Shown piece after piece: positions 38,682 through 48,588 of a stretch of 64,000 nt of DNA. This DNA comes from Mycobacteriaceae bacterium. Its GTDB lineage: Bacteria; Actinomycetota; Actinomycetes; Mycobacteriales; Mycobacteriaceae. The position numbers were made by a program, and so were the translations under genes. Position 1 is the stretch's first letter. The number at the start of each line of letters is the position of its first letter. The stretch lies in contig JAPOKC010000007.1 in assembly GCA_029977845.1 (NCBI GenBank), positions 1 through 64,000 of the forward strand, in the 5' to 3' direction. The notes below the pieces were generated by a model. The model saw only the letters and a list, made by a program, of their open reading frames with translations, did not search any database and was not told the origin of the DNA.

Positions 38682-39845
38682 ATGCGGGTGGCGGTGGTCG
38701 CCGGGCCGGAGGCCGGGCACGTTTTCCCCGCCATCGCGCTCGGCCTGCGGTTGCGGGCAGCCGGCGATGAACCGGTGGTGCTCACCGGCGCCGAGCGGTT
38801 GGACATCGTGCGCTCGGCCGGGCTCGAGGCCGTCGAGCTGGCCGGGCTGGAGGTCGAAGCCGGCGACGACGACAACGATGCCGGCGCCAAGATCCATCAG
38901 CGCGCCGCCCGGATGGCGGCACTCAACCGGCCGGTGATCGGTGATCTGCGACCGGATCTGGTTGTCTCCGACGTCATCACCGTGTGCGGCGGAATGGCCG
39001 CCGAACTGCTCGGCCTGCCGTGGGCCGAACTCAGCCCGCACCCGCTCTACCTGCCGTCGAGGGGTCTGCCGCCGATCGGCAGCGGTCTGGCACCCGGCAC
39101 CGGGGTGCTCGGCCGTGTACGTGACGGCGTCATGCGCGCCATGACCGGGCGGTCCATCCGGGCCGGGGATCGCCAGCGGTCCGCGGCACGCCAGGGGATC
39201 GGGCTGCCTGCGGTCGATCCCGGCCCGCGCCGGCGGCTGATCGCGACCCTGCCCGCCCTGGAGGTCTACCGGCCGGACTGGCCGGAGGAGGCCGTCGTGG
39301 TCGGACCGCTGCATTTCGAGCCCACTGAGACGATCCTGCCGATCCCGCCCGGAGACGGGCCGGTCGTCGTGGTGGCGCCGTCGACGGCCTCCAGCGGGGT
39401 CGGCGGTCTGGCCGAGGCGGCCCTGGAACACCTGGTCCCGGGGCGGACGTTGCCGGCCGGGTCCCGGGTGGTGATCTCCCGGCTGGACGGTGGCGAGTTG
39501 ACGCTGCCGCCGTGGGCGACGGTGGGGCTTGGCCGGCAGGATGATCTGCTGGCCCACGCCGATCTGGTGATCTGCGGGGGCGGGCACGGGATGCTCTCCA
39601 AGACCCTGCTGGCCGGTGTTCCGGTCGTGGTGGTTCCGGGGGGAGGGGATCAGTGGGAGTTGGCGAATCGTGTTGTGCGACAGGGCAGTGCGCGTCTGGT
39701 CCGGCCCCTGACACCGGATGCGTTGGCAGCCGCGGTCGACGATGTACTGTCCTCGCCGTCCTACCGGCGGGCGGCCGGGCTGGCGGCACAGAGCGCTGCG
39801 GTTCTCGCCGATCCGGTGGCGGTCTGCCGCGAGGCGGTTGGTTAG
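38682..39845 (+). CDS. UGT/MGT-type glycosyltransferase
   Basis: The 387-residue GT-B fold protein starts MRVAVVAGPEAGHVFPAIALGLRLRAAGDEPVVLTG and has a C-terminal donor site (LLAHADLVICGGGHGMLSKTLLAGVPVVVVPGGGDQWELANRV). This is typical of GT1 transferases of macrolide or sterol type. It matches Rv2739c. Acceptor unknown. ATG 38682 is chosen over GTG 38673 because it gives the MRVAVV start. Its TAG stop also forms the -10 hexamer of the next gene. Confidence 0.86.
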   Translation: MRVAVVAGPEAGHVFPAIALGLRLRAAGDEPVVLTGAERLDIVRSAGLEAVELAGLEVEAGDDDNDAGAKIHQRAARMAALNRPVIGDLRPDLVVSDVITVCGGMAAELLGLPWAELSPHPLYLPSRGLPPIGSGLAPGTGVLGRVRDGVMRAMTGRSIRAGDRQRSAARQGIGLPAVDPGPRRRLIATLPALEVYRPDWPEEAVVVGPLHFEPTETILPIPPGDGPVVVVAPSTASSGVGGLAEAALEHLVPGRTLPAGSRVVISRLDGGELTLPPWATVGLGRQDDLLAHADLVICGGGHGMLSKTLLAGVPVVVVPGGGDQWELANRVVRQGSARLVRPLTPDALAAAVDDVLSSPSYRRAAGLAAQSAAVLADPVAVCREAVG

Positions 39846-39848
39846 GTT
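39843..39848 (+). promoter_or_regulatory. -10 hexamer TAGGTT for the DUF3046 gene
   Basis: TAGGTT contains the TAG stop of the glycosyltransferase and is followed by 6 nt and GTG 39855, a leaderless arrangement. Confidence 0.42.
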
Positions 39849-39854
39849 GGGGAC

Positions 39855-40049
39855 GTGCGGCTGACCGAATTCCAGGAACTCGTCGAGGCCCAGTTCGGCC
39901 CGGTGCGAGGGGCATCGCTGCTGGTAGACCATGTGCTGACCCGGTTCGGCGGCCGGACCGCGGCCCAAGCCATCGAGGCCGGTGTGGAGCCCCGTGACGT
40001 GTGGCGGGCGCTGTGTGCCGACTTCGACGTCCCGCGCGATCAGTGGTGA
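39855..40049 (+). CDS. DUF3046 protein
   Basis: The 64-residue protein MRLTEFQELVEAQFG...SLLVDHVLTRFGGRTAAQAIEAG is a member of DUF3046, found just upstream of recA in many actinobacteria (Rv2738c). It ends PRDQW. Function unknown. GTG 39855 fits the family start. Confidence 0.88.
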   Translation: MRLTEFQELVEAQFGPVRGASLLVDHVLTRFGGRTAAQAIEAGVEPRDVWRALCADFDVPRDQW

Positions 40050-40089
40050 GCGCCGACTAGCCGACACGCCGCGCGCGCCTTCCTTGTCA

Positions 40090-40105
40090 TCGAACACATG
40101 TTCGT
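40090..40105 (+). promoter_or_regulatory. LexA (SOS) box upstream of recA
   Basis: TCGAACACATGTTCGT matches the mycobacterial SOS box TCGAAC-N4-GTTCGA with one mismatch at the last base. LexA would repress recA here until DNA damage. Confidence 0.85.
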
Positions 40106-40133
40106 TATCGTGATGACAGTTCGATCGAGGTTT

Positions 40134-40156
40134 TTGTCGGTACCCGTCCCTAACGT
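40134..40156 (+). promoter_or_regulatory. PafBC-type (RecA-NDp) promoter of recA
   Basis: TTGTCGGT at 40134-40141 and a TAACGT hexamer at 40151-40156 match the layout of the LexA-independent mycobacterial recA promoter (TTGTCRGTG-N8-TANNNT), which PafBC activates. Together with the SOS box this gives recA dual damage control. Confidence 0.75.
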
Positions 40157-40210
40157 GACGTCCAACCGACCGAACACCGGTCAACCGAACACACGAAACG
40201 GAGACATTTC

Positions 40211-41263
40211 ATGGCGCAACAGGCTCCTGACCGCGAGAAGGCCCTCGAGCTCGCGATCGCCCAGATCGAGAAGAACCACGGCAAGGGCGCGGTCATGCGC
40301 CTCGGCGACGAGGTCCGTCAGCCCATCTCGGTCATCCCGACCGGTTCCATCGCCCTCGACGTCGCCCTGGGCATCGGCGGTCTGCCCCGCGGCCGGGTCG
40401 TCGAGATCTACGGCCCGGAATCCTCGGGTAAGACCACCGTGGCCCTGCATGCGGTGGCCAACGCCCAGGCGGCCGGCGGTCTGGCGGCGTTCATCGACGC
40501 CGAGCACGCGCTGGACCCCGAGTACGCCAAGAGCCTCGGTGTGGACACCGACGCACTGCTGGTGAGCCAGCCCGATACCGGGGAGCAGGCCCTCGAGATC
40601 GCCGACATGTTGGTCCGCTCCGGCGCGATCGACATCCTGGTGATCGACTCGGTGGCCGCTCTGGTGCCGCGCGCCGAGATCGAGGGCGAGATGGGCGACA
40701 GCCATGTCGGCCTGCAGGCCCGCCTGATGAGCCAGGCGCTGCGCAAGATGACCGGCGCCCTGAACAACTCGGGCACCACCGCCATCTTCATCAACCAGCT
40801 GCGCGAGAAGATCGGCGTGATGTTCGGTTCGCCGGAGACCACCACCGGCGGTAAGGCGCTGAAGTTCTACGCCTCGGTGCGCCTCGACGTCCGCCGGATC
40901 GAGACGCTCAAGGACGGCACCGACGCGGTCGGTAATCGCACCCGCGTCAAGGTGGTCAAGAACAAGGTGTCCCCGCCGTTCAAGCAGGCCGAATTCGACA
41001 TCCTCTACGGCAAGGGCATCAGCCGTGAGGGCTCGCTCATCGACATGGGCGTGGACCAGGGCTTCATCCGCAAGTCCGGTTCCTGGTTCACCTATGAGGG
41101 TGAGCAGCTGGGGCAGGGCAAGGAGAACGCCCGCACCTACCTCATGGAGAACCCCGACATCGCCAACGAGATCGAGAAGAAGATCAAGGAGAAGCTCGGG
41201 ATCGGCGCCACGCTGACCGACGAGGTCGTCGATGACGTCCTTCCCGCTCCCGTCGACTTCTGA
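40211..41263 (+). CDS. recA: Recombinase RecA
   Basis: The 350-residue RecA has Walker A GPESSGKT (about 68-75), [20 protein letters not shown], and the intact [18 protein letters not shown] region. In M. tuberculosis an intein interrupts RecA in this part; here the sequence is continuous, so no intein is present. It catalyses strand exchange and triggers LexA self-cleavage. ATG 40211 has an AACGGAGA element upstream. recX overlaps its 3' end by 32 bp. Confidence 0.98.
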   Translation: MAQQAPDREKALELAIAQIEKNHGKGAVMRLGDEVRQPISVIPTGSIALDVALGIGGLPRGRVVEIYGPESSGKTTVALHAVANAQAAGGLAAFIDAEHALDPEYAKSLGVDTDALLVSQPDTGEQALEIADMLVRSGAIDILVIDSVAALVPRAEIEGEMGDSHVGLQARLMSQALRKMTGALNNSGTTAIFINQLREKIGVMFGSPETTTGGKALKFYASVRLDVRRIETLKDGTDAVGNRTRVKVVKNKVSPPFKQAEFDILYGKGISREGSLIDMGVDQGFIRKSGSWFTYEGEQLGQGKENARTYLMENPDIANEIEKKIKEKLGIGATLTDEVVDDVLPAPVDF

Positions 41264-41750
41264 GACCCGCGAGGAGCAGGCGCACACGGTATGTCTGCGC
41301 CTGCTCACCGTGCGGGCCCGCACCCGCGCCGAACTATCCGGACAACTGGCCAGGCGCGGGTATCCGGATGAGGTCGCCCAGGCGGTGCTGAGCCGGCTGG
41401 CCGATGTCGGTCTCATCGACGACGAGGATTTCGCCGAGCAATGGGTGCAGTCCCGGCAGCGCAACGCCGGAAAGGGTAAGCGTGCTTTGGCCGCCGAGCT
41501 GCGCACCAAGGGTGTCGATGACGAGGTGATCGCCGCAGCCCTCGGCGGCATCGACGCCGGAGCCGAGCGGGTTCGGGCTGAACAGCTGGTGGAGCGCAAG
41601 CTTCGCCGGGAGGTCCTCGCCGAGGGGGACGACGCCAAGGTCATGCGCCGGCTGGTGGGCATGCTGGCCCGCCGCGGTTACAGCCAGACGATGGCGGTCG
41701 CGGTGGTCAACGACGCATTGTCGGCCGAACGGGAACGCCGCCGGGTTTAG
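41232..41750 (+). CDS. recX: RecA regulator RecX
   Basis: The 172-residue protein has RecX-type three-helix repeats ([45 protein letters not shown]) and restrains RecA filaments. Starting at ATG 41232 gives the mycobacterial N-terminus (PPSTSE-like), overlapping recA by 32 bp and ensuring coupled expression. Confidence 0.95.
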   Translation: MTSFPLPSTSETREEQAHTVCLRLLTVRARTRAELSGQLARRGYPDEVAQAVLSRLADVGLIDDEDFAEQWVQSRQRNAGKGKRALAAELRTKGVDDEVIAAALGGIDAGAERVRAEQLVERKLRREVLAEGDDAKVMRRLVGMLARRGYSQTMAVAVVNDALSAERERRRV

Positions 41751-41773
41751 CGCGTTCGTGTCAGACTGCTCGC

Positions 41774-43039
41774 GTGTCGATTGAACGCCGGGCCGTCATC
41801 GGTGCCTCGATCGGCAACGTGGTGGAATGGTTCGACTTCGCTATCTACGGCTTCCTGGCCACCTTCATCGCGGCTAACTTCTTTCCGGCCGGCAATGACA
41901 CCGCGGCCCTGCTGAACACCTTTGTGATCTTCGCCGCGGCGTTCGTGGTGCGTCCCCTCGGGGGGTTCGTCTTCGGGCCGCTAGGTGACCGCTTCGGGCG
42001 TCAGCGCGTGCTCGCCGTGGTGATCCTGCTGATGTCCGGATCGACACTGGCGATGGGTGTTCTGCCCACCTACGGCGCGGTCGGGGTGCTGGCTCCGGTG
42101 CTGCTCCTGCTGCTGCGCTGTCTGCAGGGTTTCTCGGCCGGCGGTGAGCTCGGCGGCGGCGCGGTCTATCTGGCCGAGTTCGCCCCGGATCGCCGGCGCG
42201 GTCTGATCATCACGATGATGGCGTGGTCGGGTGTGCTGGGTTTCCTGCTCGGATCCGTCACGGTCACGGTGCTGCAGGCGGCGCTGCCGCCGGCGGCTAT
42301 GGACAGCTACGGCTGGCGCATACCGTTCCTCATCGCCGGTCCGCTGGGGGTGGCCGGTCTCTATATTCGGATGCGCCTGCAGGACACGCCGGTGTTCACC
42401 TCCTTGAGGCAGACCAACCGGATCGCCGGATCACCACTGCGGGAAGCGGTGCAGACTGCAAGGCGATCGATCGTGCAGGTGATCGGGATAACGGTGGTTT
42501 ACAACGTCGCCTACTATGTGGTTTTCGCCTTTCTGCCAACGTATTTCGTCAAGACACTGCACTTCAGCCGGACCGACGCGTTCATGTCCTCAACGGTGGC
42601 CTGTCTGGTGGCACTGGTGGTGATCCTGCCGCTGGCCGCCGTGTCGGACCGGATCGGCAGGCGCCCGGTACTCATCGCGGGTTCGGTCGCCTTCGCACTG
42701 CTGGCATATCCGTTGTTCCTGTTGCTCAACGCGGGATCCCTGGTGTCGGCTATCGCGGCGCATGCGGCGCTGGCGGCGCTGGAGTCGGTCGTCATCTCCG
42801 TCACGCTGGCGATCAGTGTCGAGCAGTTCGCCACCCGGGTCCGTTACAGCGGAATGTCGATCGCCTACAACATCAGCGTCGCGCTGTTCGGCGGTACCGC
42901 ACCCTATGTGATGACATGGCTGATCGCCCGAACCGGTAACGGCCTGGCGCCGGCCTTCGCCATCATCGCCGCCGCGGTGGTCTCCCTGGTGGCGGCGTTG
43001 AGCCTGCGGGAGACCGCTGCCCGGCCGCTCGCGGCCTGA
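41774..43039 (+). CDS. MFS transporter, metabolite:H+ symporter (MHS) type
   Basis: The 421-residue 12-span transporter starts [35 protein letters not shown], typical of the MHS (ProP/KgtP-like) subfamily. It has [13 protein letters not shown] and [25 protein letters not shown]. It probably imports a carboxylate or betaine-like solute with protons. GTG 41774 lies 23 bp after recX. Confidence 0.88.
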   Translation: MSIERRAVIGASIGNVVEWFDFAIYGFLATFIAANFFPAGNDTAALLNTFVIFAAAFVVRPLGGFVFGPLGDRFGRQRVLAVVILLMSGSTLAMGVLPTYGAVGVLAPVLLLLLRCLQGFSAGGELGGGAVYLAEFAPDRRRGLIITMMAWSGVLGFLLGSVTVTVLQAALPPAAMDSYGWRIPFLIAGPLGVAGLYIRMRLQDTPVFTSLRQTNRIAGSPLREAVQTARRSIVQVIGITVVYNVAYYVVFAFLPTYFVKTLHFSRTDAFMSSTVACLVALVVILPLAAVSDRIGRRPVLIAGSVAFALLAYPLFLLLNAGSLVSAIAAHAALAALESVVISVTLAISVEQFATRVRYSGMSIAYNISVALFGGTAPYVMTWLIARTGNGLAPAFAIIAAAVVSLVAALSLRETAARPLAA

Positions 43040-43040
43040 T

Positions 43041-43046
43041 TAGGCT
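43041..43046 (+). promoter_or_regulatory. -10 hexamer TAGGCT for the LLM-class enzyme
   Basis: TAGGCT is followed by 6 nt and ATG 43053. Confidence 0.43.
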
Positions 43047-43052
43047 CGGCCC

Positions 43053-43898
43053 ATGCGGATCTCGGTGAAACTTGCGCCGACCTTCAGCTACGGCGAGTTG
43101 GAGCGGTTCTGGCTTGCCGCCGACCGACTCGGCTTCGACGCGGTGTGGAACTACGACCATTTCTACGGCCTTGTGGACGACGCCAAGCCCACTCTGGAGG
43201 GCTGGACGACGCTGGCCGCGATGGCCGCTCTGACGCACAACGTCCGGGTGGGCTGCATGGTGACCGGGGTGACCTACCGCAATCCGGCGATTCTGGCCAA
43301 GATGGCGGTCACCGTCGACCACATCAGTGGCGGGCGGCTTGACTTCGGCATCGGCGCCGGCTGGCACGAGGCCGAACACCGCGGTTACGGGATCGAGTTC
43401 CCCGGTGCGGGCACGCGGGTGGCGATGCTCGATGAGGCCCTCACGGTGATGCGGCGGCTGTGGACCGAGGAGAGCGTCACCCATGAGGGCCGTTTCTTCA
43501 CGCTCACCGACGCGCTGTGCGAACCCAAACCCGTTCAACGGCCGTATCCGCCGATCATCGTGGGCGGCTCCCAACCCAAGATGCTGCGGGTGATCGCCCG
43601 GCACGCCGATGAGTGGAACATGCCCAGCCATCACGGCCCCGAGGAGTGGGGCGAGACGAACACCCGTCTGGATGCGGCCTGCGCGGAGGTGGGACGCACG
43701 CCGACCGAGGTCCGTCGCTCGGCGCAACTGTTCCTGCATCCCAAAAAACCCGGACAGGTCGACGAACAACTCGGTCTGCTGCCGCGGTATGCGGCGCTGG
43801 GATGCGAACACGCGGTGCTGTCGTTCTATCAGCCGCCGGATGACCAGACGTTGCGGTTCTGCGCGGTGCTCGCACAGAACCAGCCGAACGACATCTAG
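43053..43898 (+). CDS. LLM class F420-dependent oxidoreductase
   Basis: The 281-residue luciferase-like TIM-barrel protein has FWLAADRLGFDAVWNYDHF, NPAILAKMAVTVDHISGGRLDFGIGAGW and PYPPIIVGGSQPKMLRVIARHADEWN. These are typical of mycobacterial F420-dependent (possibly FMN) oxidoreductases. Substrate unknown. The stop overlaps gluD by 4 bp on the other strand. Confidence 0.88.
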   Translation: MRISVKLAPTFSYGELERFWLAADRLGFDAVWNYDHFYGLVDDAKPTLEGWTTLAAMAALTHNVRVGCMVTGVTYRNPAILAKMAVTVDHISGGRLDFGIGAGWHEAEHRGYGIEFPGAGTRVAMLDEALTVMRRLWTEESVTHEGRFFTLTDALCEPKPVQRPYPPIIVGGSQPKMLRVIARHADEWNMPSHHGPEEWGETNTRLDAACAEVGRTPTEVRRSAQLFLHPKKPGQVDEQLGLLPRYAALGCEHAVLSFYQPPDDQTLRFCAVLAQNQPNDI

Positions 43899-44758
43899 TC
43901 GCCCGGTTCGAGCAGGGTGTCGGTCGTGTCGTGCGGTTCCGGCGTGCGCCGCGACCGGCGAAGTCTGCTCTCAAGACGGGCCGCCGCAGCCGACAGGGCG
44001 AAGTTGAGGCTGATCATCAGCACGGCGATCACGATGAGCGCCGGAACGTAATTGCCGTACGTTGACCCGATGACGGTTCCCTGCCGCACCATCTCCAGGA
44101 AGGTGATCTGGTAGCCGATCGCGGTGTCCTTGAGTGCCACCACCAACTGGGAGACCAGCACCGGCAACATCGAGGTGATGGCCTGCGGCAGCAGGATCGA
44201 GCGCATGGTCTGCCCCCAGCTCAACCCCAACGCGGCGGCAGCCTCGCTCTGACCGCGCGGCAGAGCGCCGACGCCGGAGCGAACGATTTCGGCGATCACC
44301 GCGCCGTTGTAGAGGGTCAGACCCGTCACCACGCCGGCCAGCGCCAGCTGTTTGGACGGGAACACGTCATAGAGCGCGAACAGGAAGTAAGCGAAGATCA
44401 TCATGATCAGCACCGGGACGGCCCGGAAGAACTCGACGACGACCGCGCACAGCCGGCGGAGGGGTTTGGCGGGGGAGAGCCTGCCGACACCGAGGACCAA
44501 ACCGAGGATCAGCGCCAGCACGATTGACACCGCCGCCGCGGTCAGGGTGCCCGCGATACCCGGCCACACGTAGGTCTTCCACAGATCGCCGGTGAGAAAC
44601 GGCTTCCACTTGGCCGCGGTCAACTGCCCCTTGTCGGCGAGTCTGGTGATGACCGCCCAGATCACCAGAACCCCCACGGCCATGGTGGCTGCGGAGATGA
44701 TGCGGTTTCGCACCAGTGCGCGCGGGCCCGGGGTGTCGAAGAGAACCGAGGATGGCAT
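43895..44758 (-). CDS. gluD: Glutamate-type ABC transporter permease GluD
   Basis: The 287-residue inner-membrane permease has several spans and the EAA-loop (GLSWGQTMRSILLPQAI) of polar amino-acid importers. It is longer than GluC, with a charged C-terminal tail (LRRSRRTPEPHD). It starts right after the gluC stop. Order A-B-C-D matches the gluABCD glutamate uptake operon of Corynebacterium. Substrate is inferred from that. Confidence 0.85.
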   Translation of the reverse strand: MPSSVLFDTPGPRALVRNRIISAATMAVGVLVIWAVITRLADKGQLTAAKWKPFLTGDLWKTYVWPGIAGTLTAAAVSIVLALILGLVLGVGRLSPAKPLRRLCAVVVEFFRAVPVLIMMIFAYFLFALYDVFPSKQLALAGVVTGLTLYNGAVIAEIVRSGVGALPRGQSEAAAALGLSWGQTMRSILLPQAITSMLPVLVSQLVVALKDTAIGYQITFLEMVRQGTVIGSTYGNYVPALIVIAVLMISLNFALSAAAARLESRLRRSRRTPEPHDTTDTLLEPGD

Positions 44759-45439
44759 CTACCTCACCACCGCCCAGCGCTTGCCGAGCCACCCGAACAG
44801 CAGACCCAACGGCAGCGTCAGCACCAGGAACCCGAGCGCGAAGATGCCGCCGACGATCAGCAGGGCCGCGGTGTTCTCGATCATCTCCTTCATCAGCAGA
44901 GCGGCCTCGGCGACCCCGATCGCCGAGGCGATGGTGGTGTTCTTGGTCAATGCGATCAGCACCGAACCGAGTGGGATGATCACCGCCCGAAAAGCCTGAG
45001 GCAGCAGGATCATGCGCAGGTTCTGCCCGAAGCTCAGACCCAGCGAGCGGGCCGCCTCGGCCTGGCCTGTCGGCACGGTGTTGACACCGGCGCGCACTGT
45101 TTCGCAGACGAAGGCTGCGGTGTAGACCGACAAGCCCAGCACCGCGAGGCGGAAATTGCTGTCGGCGATCGACGTCGGAGAGTCGGGATCGGCCAGTGTG
45201 ATGCCGAGGGTCTGGGCCAAGCCGAACGAACAGAAAAGGATGATCAGCGTCAGGGGAGTGTTGCGCACCACGTTGACATAGGCGGCGCCCAGCCAGTTGA
45301 GCGGTGGCGTGGGTGCCAGGCGCATCGCGGCCAACAACGTTCCGACGATCAGTGCCCCGACTGCGGAGAGCGCTGTCAGTTCGATCGTGGTCCGGAACGC
45401 TTCGAAGATCTGGGCCCGGTACTCGTTGAAGATCTCCAC
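44759..45439 (-). CDS. gluC: Glutamate-type ABC transporter permease GluC
   Basis: The 226-residue permease (ALSAVGALIVGTLLAAMRLAP, VVRNTPLTLIILFCSFGLAQ) carries the EAA-loop GLSFGQNLRMILLPQAF. It pairs with GluD as the membrane channel. GTG 45439 follows the gluB stop by 12 bp. Confidence 0.87.
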   Translation of the reverse strand: MEIFNEYRAQIFEAFRTTIELTALSAVGALIVGTLLAAMRLAPTPPLNWLGAAYVNVVRNTPLTLIILFCSFGLAQTLGITLADPDSPTSIADSNFRLAVLGLSVYTAAFVCETVRAGVNTVPTGQAEAARSLGLSFGQNLRMILLPQAFRAVIIPLGSVLIALTKNTTIASAIGVAEAALLMKEMIENTAALLIVGGIFALGFLVLTLPLGLLFGWLGKRWAVVR

Positions 45440-45451
45440 CCAGGAACGGCC

Positions 45452-46276
45452 TCAGCAGGCCGCGAGTGCGGGCGGCGCGGGAGTTGCGATTCCGGCCGGG
45501 CCCAGGTTCCTCTCGAACGCCGCAGCCCAGGCACCCTCGGTCTGCATCTTCTTCAGCGCGTCGGTGATCTTGGCGCACAGGGCGGTGTCACCCTTCTTCA
45601 ACCCGATGCCGTAGCGCTCCTCGGAGAATGGGGTGCCGACGATCTTGAACACTCCCGGTGATTGGGCCGCATAGCCGGCAAGGATCACCTCGTCGGTGGT
45701 CACTGCGTCGACCGCGCCGTTGCGCAGGGCCTCGACGCACGCCGAGTAGGTGTCGTACTGCTGCAACTGGACACCCGCGTACTTGTCCTTGATCCGCTGC
45801 GCCGGAGTCGACCCGGTGACCGAGCACAACTTCTTGTTGTCCTGCAACGATTCCGCTCCGGTGATGCCGGTGTCGTCCGCGCGGACCAGCAGGCTCTGCC
45901 CGGTCAACAGGTAGGGTCCGGCAAAGCCCACCTTGTCCTTGCGCTTGTCGGTGATCGAGTACGTGGCGACGATGTAGCGCACCTGATCGTTTTGGATAAG
46001 GGTCTCGCGCTGCGCGGACGGCGATTCCTTCCACTCGATCTGGTCTGGGCTGTACCCGAGTTCCTTGGCGACGTACCGGGCCACCTCGACATCGAACCCG
46101 CTCAACTTTCCGTCCGGGTTCTTCATTCCCAGCCCCGGCTGGTCGAACTTCGTGCCGATGACGATGGTCTTGTCGCCTGTGCCTCCACCTCCGCATGCGG
46201 TGGCGGTGAGCGGCAACGTCAGAGCGAACAGAGTGGCGCAGACGGTGCGCATGGACAGCGTCGACAGTTTGGGCAT
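45452..46276 (-). CDS. gluB: Glutamate-type ABC transporter substrate-binding lipoprotein GluB
   Basis: The 274-residue periplasmic-binding protein has an N-terminal signal with lipobox TATAC (Cys about 28), so it is membrane anchored. The family 3 binding-protein fold shows GTKFDQPGLGMKNPDGKLSGFDVEVARYVAKELGY and VTTDEVILAGY. It delivers an acidic or polar amino acid to GluCD. It starts 18 bp after gluA. Confidence 0.88.
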   Translation of the reverse strand: MPKLSTLSMRTVCATLFALTLPLTATACGGGGTGDKTIVIGTKFDQPGLGMKNPDGKLSGFDVEVARYVAKELGYSPDQIEWKESPSAQRETLIQNDQVRYIVATYSITDKRKDKVGFAGPYLLTGQSLLVRADDTGITGAESLQDNKKLCSVTGSTPAQRIKDKYAGVQLQQYDTYSACVEALRNGAVDAVTTDEVILAGYAAQSPGVFKIVGTPFSEERYGIGLKKGDTALCAKITDALKKMQTEGAWAAAFERNLGPAGIATPAPPALAAC

Positions 46277-46293
46277 GGTGGTTTCCTTTCGCC

Positions 46294-47046
46294 CTAGTGG
46301 CTGAGAATCTTGCCTAGGAAGTCTCTGGCGCGCGCCGAAACGGGGTTGGCGAAGAACTCTTCAGGTTCCGCGTCCTCGACGACGGCGCCGTCGGCCATGA
46401 ACACCACGCGGTCTGCGGCCCGCCTGGCGAAGCCCATCTCATGGGTGACCACCACCATCGTCATACCCTCAGACGCCAGCGAGGTCATCACCGACAACAC
46501 CTCGTTGACCATCTCCGGGTCCAGGGCACTGGTCGGTTCGTCGAACAGCAGCACCTTCGGCTGCATCGCCAATGAGCGGGCGATGGCCACCCGCTGCTGC
46601 TGGCCGCCGGACAACTGCGACGGGTACTTGTCGGACTGGGTGGCCACCCCCACCCTTTCCAGCAGGGCCACAGCCCGCGTTCTGGCCTCCTCTGCCCCGA
46701 CTTTGCGCACCTTTACCGGCGCGAGCATCACGTTCTCGAGGATGGTCTTGTGGGCGAAGAGGTTGAACGACTGGAACACCATTCCGACTTCGGATCGCAG
46801 CTGCGCCAGTTTGCGGCCCTCGGCGGGCAGCACCTCGCCGTCGATGGCGATACTTCCGGAGTCGACCGTCTCGAGCCGGTTGATGATCCGGCACAGGGTG
46901 GACTTGCCCGATCCGGACGGCCCCAGCACCACGACGACCTGTCCGCGGGCGATATCGAGGTTGATGTCTCTGAGCACATGCAGGGCGCCGAAGTGCTTGT
47001 TCACGCCCTTGATCGAGATCATCGGGACTGCCGCGCCCTCAGCCAT
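46294..47046 (-). CDS. gluA: Glutamate-type ABC transporter ATP-binding protein GluA
   Basis: The 250-residue ATPase has Walker [10 protein letters not shown], signature LSGGQQQRV, Walker [13 protein letters not shown] and the switch histidine in [10 protein letters not shown]. It powers import through GluCD. ATG 47046 is preferred because TATGGT lies 6 nt before it; a later ATG (MISIKGV) is possible. It is divergent from miaB across 45 bp. Confidence 0.92.
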   Translation of the reverse strand: MAEGAAVPMISIKGVNKHFGALHVLRDINLDIARGQVVVVLGPSGSGKSTLCRIINRLETVDSGSIAIDGEVLPAEGRKLAQLRSEVGMVFQSFNLFAHKTILENVMLAPVKVRKVGAEEARTRAVALLERVGVATQSDKYPSQLSGGQQQRVAIARSLAMQPKVLLFDEPTSALDPEMVNEVLSVMTSLASEGMTMVVVTHEMGFARRAADRVVFMADGAVVEDAEPEEFFANPVSARARDFLGKILSH

Positions 47047-47052
47047 GAGCAG

Positions 47053-47058
47053 ACCATA
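47053..47058 (-). promoter_or_regulatory. -10 hexamer TATGGT for gluABCD
   Basis: Minus-strand TATGGT is followed by 6 nt and ATG 47046. Confidence 0.4.
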
Positions 47059-47078
47059 CCCACGATTTCCGGCCTCCG

Positions 47079-47084
47079 TACCAT
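47079..47084 (+). promoter_or_regulatory. -10 hexamer TACCAT for miaB
   Basis: TACCAT is followed by 7 nt and GTG 47092, supporting that start over the ATG at 47083, which lies inside the hexamer. Confidence 0.4.
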
Positions 47085-47091
47085 GTCTTGC

Positions 47092-48588
47092 GTGACGTCG
47101 GCGCTGCAGCAGGGACGGACCTATCAGGTCCGCACCCACGGCTGCCAGATGAACGTGCACGACTCCGAACGGCTGGCCGGGCTGTTGGAGGCGGCCGGTT
47201 ACCGTCCTGCTCCCGAGGGCACCGACGCCGATGTGGTGGTGTTCAACACCTGCGCGGTGCGCGAGAACGCCGATAACAAGCTCTACGGCAACATCAGCCA
47301 CCTCGCGCCGCGCAAACAGGCCGATCCCGACATGCAGATCGCCGTCGGCGGATGCCTGGCGCAGAAGGACCGTGAGGAGGTCCTCAGGCGGGCGCCGTGG
47401 GTCGACGTGGTGTTCGGCACCCACAACATCGGCTCGCTGCCCGCCCTGCTGGATCGGGCCCGGCACAACCGTAAGGCCCAGGTGGAGATCGCCGAGGCGC
47501 TGCAGGAGTTCCCCTCGGCATTGCCGGCTTCGCGTGATTCCGCCTACGCGGCATGGGTTTCCATCTCGGTCGGCTGCAACAACACCTGCACGTTCTGCAT
47601 CGTCCCGTCGCTGCGCGGCAAGGAGTTGGACCGTAGGCCGTCGGACGTCATCGCCGAGATGCGCTCACTGGTGGATCAGGGCGTTCTGGAGATCACCCTG
47701 CTGGGCCAGAACGTGAACGCATACGGGGTGTCCTTCGCCGATCCCCAGACTCCCCGTGACCGCGGGGCGTTTGCCGCGCTGCTGCGCGAGTGCGGCCGGA
47801 TCGACGGTCTGGAGCGGGTCCGCTTCACCTCTCCGCATCCGGCGGAGTTCACCGATGACGTCATCGAAGCGATGGCGCAGACGCCCAATGTCTGCCCGGC
47901 ATTGCACATGCCGTTGCAATCCGGTTCGGACCGGGTTCTGCGCGCGATGCGCCGCTCCTACCGGGCGGAGAAGTACCTGGGCATCATCGAACGGGTGCGC
48001 GCCGCTATGCCGCACGCCGCGATCACCACCGACGTGATCGTCGGTTTCCCCGGCGAGGCGGAGGAGGACTTCGCCGCTACCCTTGATGTGGTGCGCGCGG
48101 CCCGGTTCTCGGCGGCATTCACGTTCCAGTACTCGCGGCGGCCCGGTACACCCGCGGCCGAAATGGACGGTCAGCTCTCCAAAGACGTTGTACAGGAACG
48201 GTATATGCGTCTGATCGACCTTCAGGAACAGATCTCGTTCGAGGAGAATCAGGCATTGATCGGCACGGGTGTCGAACTACTGGTCGCCATCGGCGAGGGC
48301 CGTAAGGACGCTGCTACGGCGCGGATGTCGGGTCGGGCTCGCGACGGCCGCCTGGTGCACTTCGCGGCTGACCCGTCGCAGGTGCGGCCCGGTGACGTGG
48401 TGATCACGACTGTGACCGCAGCGGCGCCGCATCATCTGATCGCCGATGCACCACTGCTCTCGCATCGGCGGACCAGGGCCGGTGACGCGCACGCCGCCGG
48501 GTTGCGACCACGGACAGTCGGCCTCGGACTTCCCCCCGTCGGCGGGCCGCCCCCGAACCAACCGATCAGCACAGGATGTGACCGATGA
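47092..48588 (+). CDS. miaB: tRNA-2-methylthio-N6-dimethylallyladenosine synthase MiaB
   Basis: The 498-residue radical-SAM methylthiotransferase acts after MiaA at A37 of tRNA. The N-terminal domain has [21 protein letters not shown] and GGCLAQ for one cluster. The radical SAM motif is [14 protein letters not shown], and a TRAM domain lies near the C-terminus. ATG 47083 (three codons longer) is an alternative start. miaA lies 3.6 kb downstream on the same strand. Confidence 0.95.
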   Translation: MTSALQQGRTYQVRTHGCQMNVHDSERLAGLLEAAGYRPAPEGTDADVVVFNTCAVRENADNKLYGNISHLAPRKQADPDMQIAVGGCLAQKDREEVLRRAPWVDVVFGTHNIGSLPALLDRARHNRKAQVEIAEALQEFPSALPASRDSAYAAWVSISVGCNNTCTFCIVPSLRGKELDRRPSDVIAEMRSLVDQGVLEITLLGQNVNAYGVSFADPQTPRDRGAFAALLRECGRIDGLERVRFTSPHPAEFTDDVIEAMAQTPNVCPALHMPLQSGSDRVLRAMRRSYRAEKYLGIIERVRAAMPHAAITTDVIVGFPGEAEEDFAATLDVVRAARFSAAFTFQYSRRPGTPAAEMDGQLSKDVVQERYMRLIDLQEQISFEENQALIGTGVELLVAIGEGRKDAATARMSGRARDGRLVHFAADPSQVRPGDVVITTVTAAAPHHLIADAPLLSHRRTRAGDAHAAGLRPRTVGLGLPPVGGPPPNQPISTGCDR

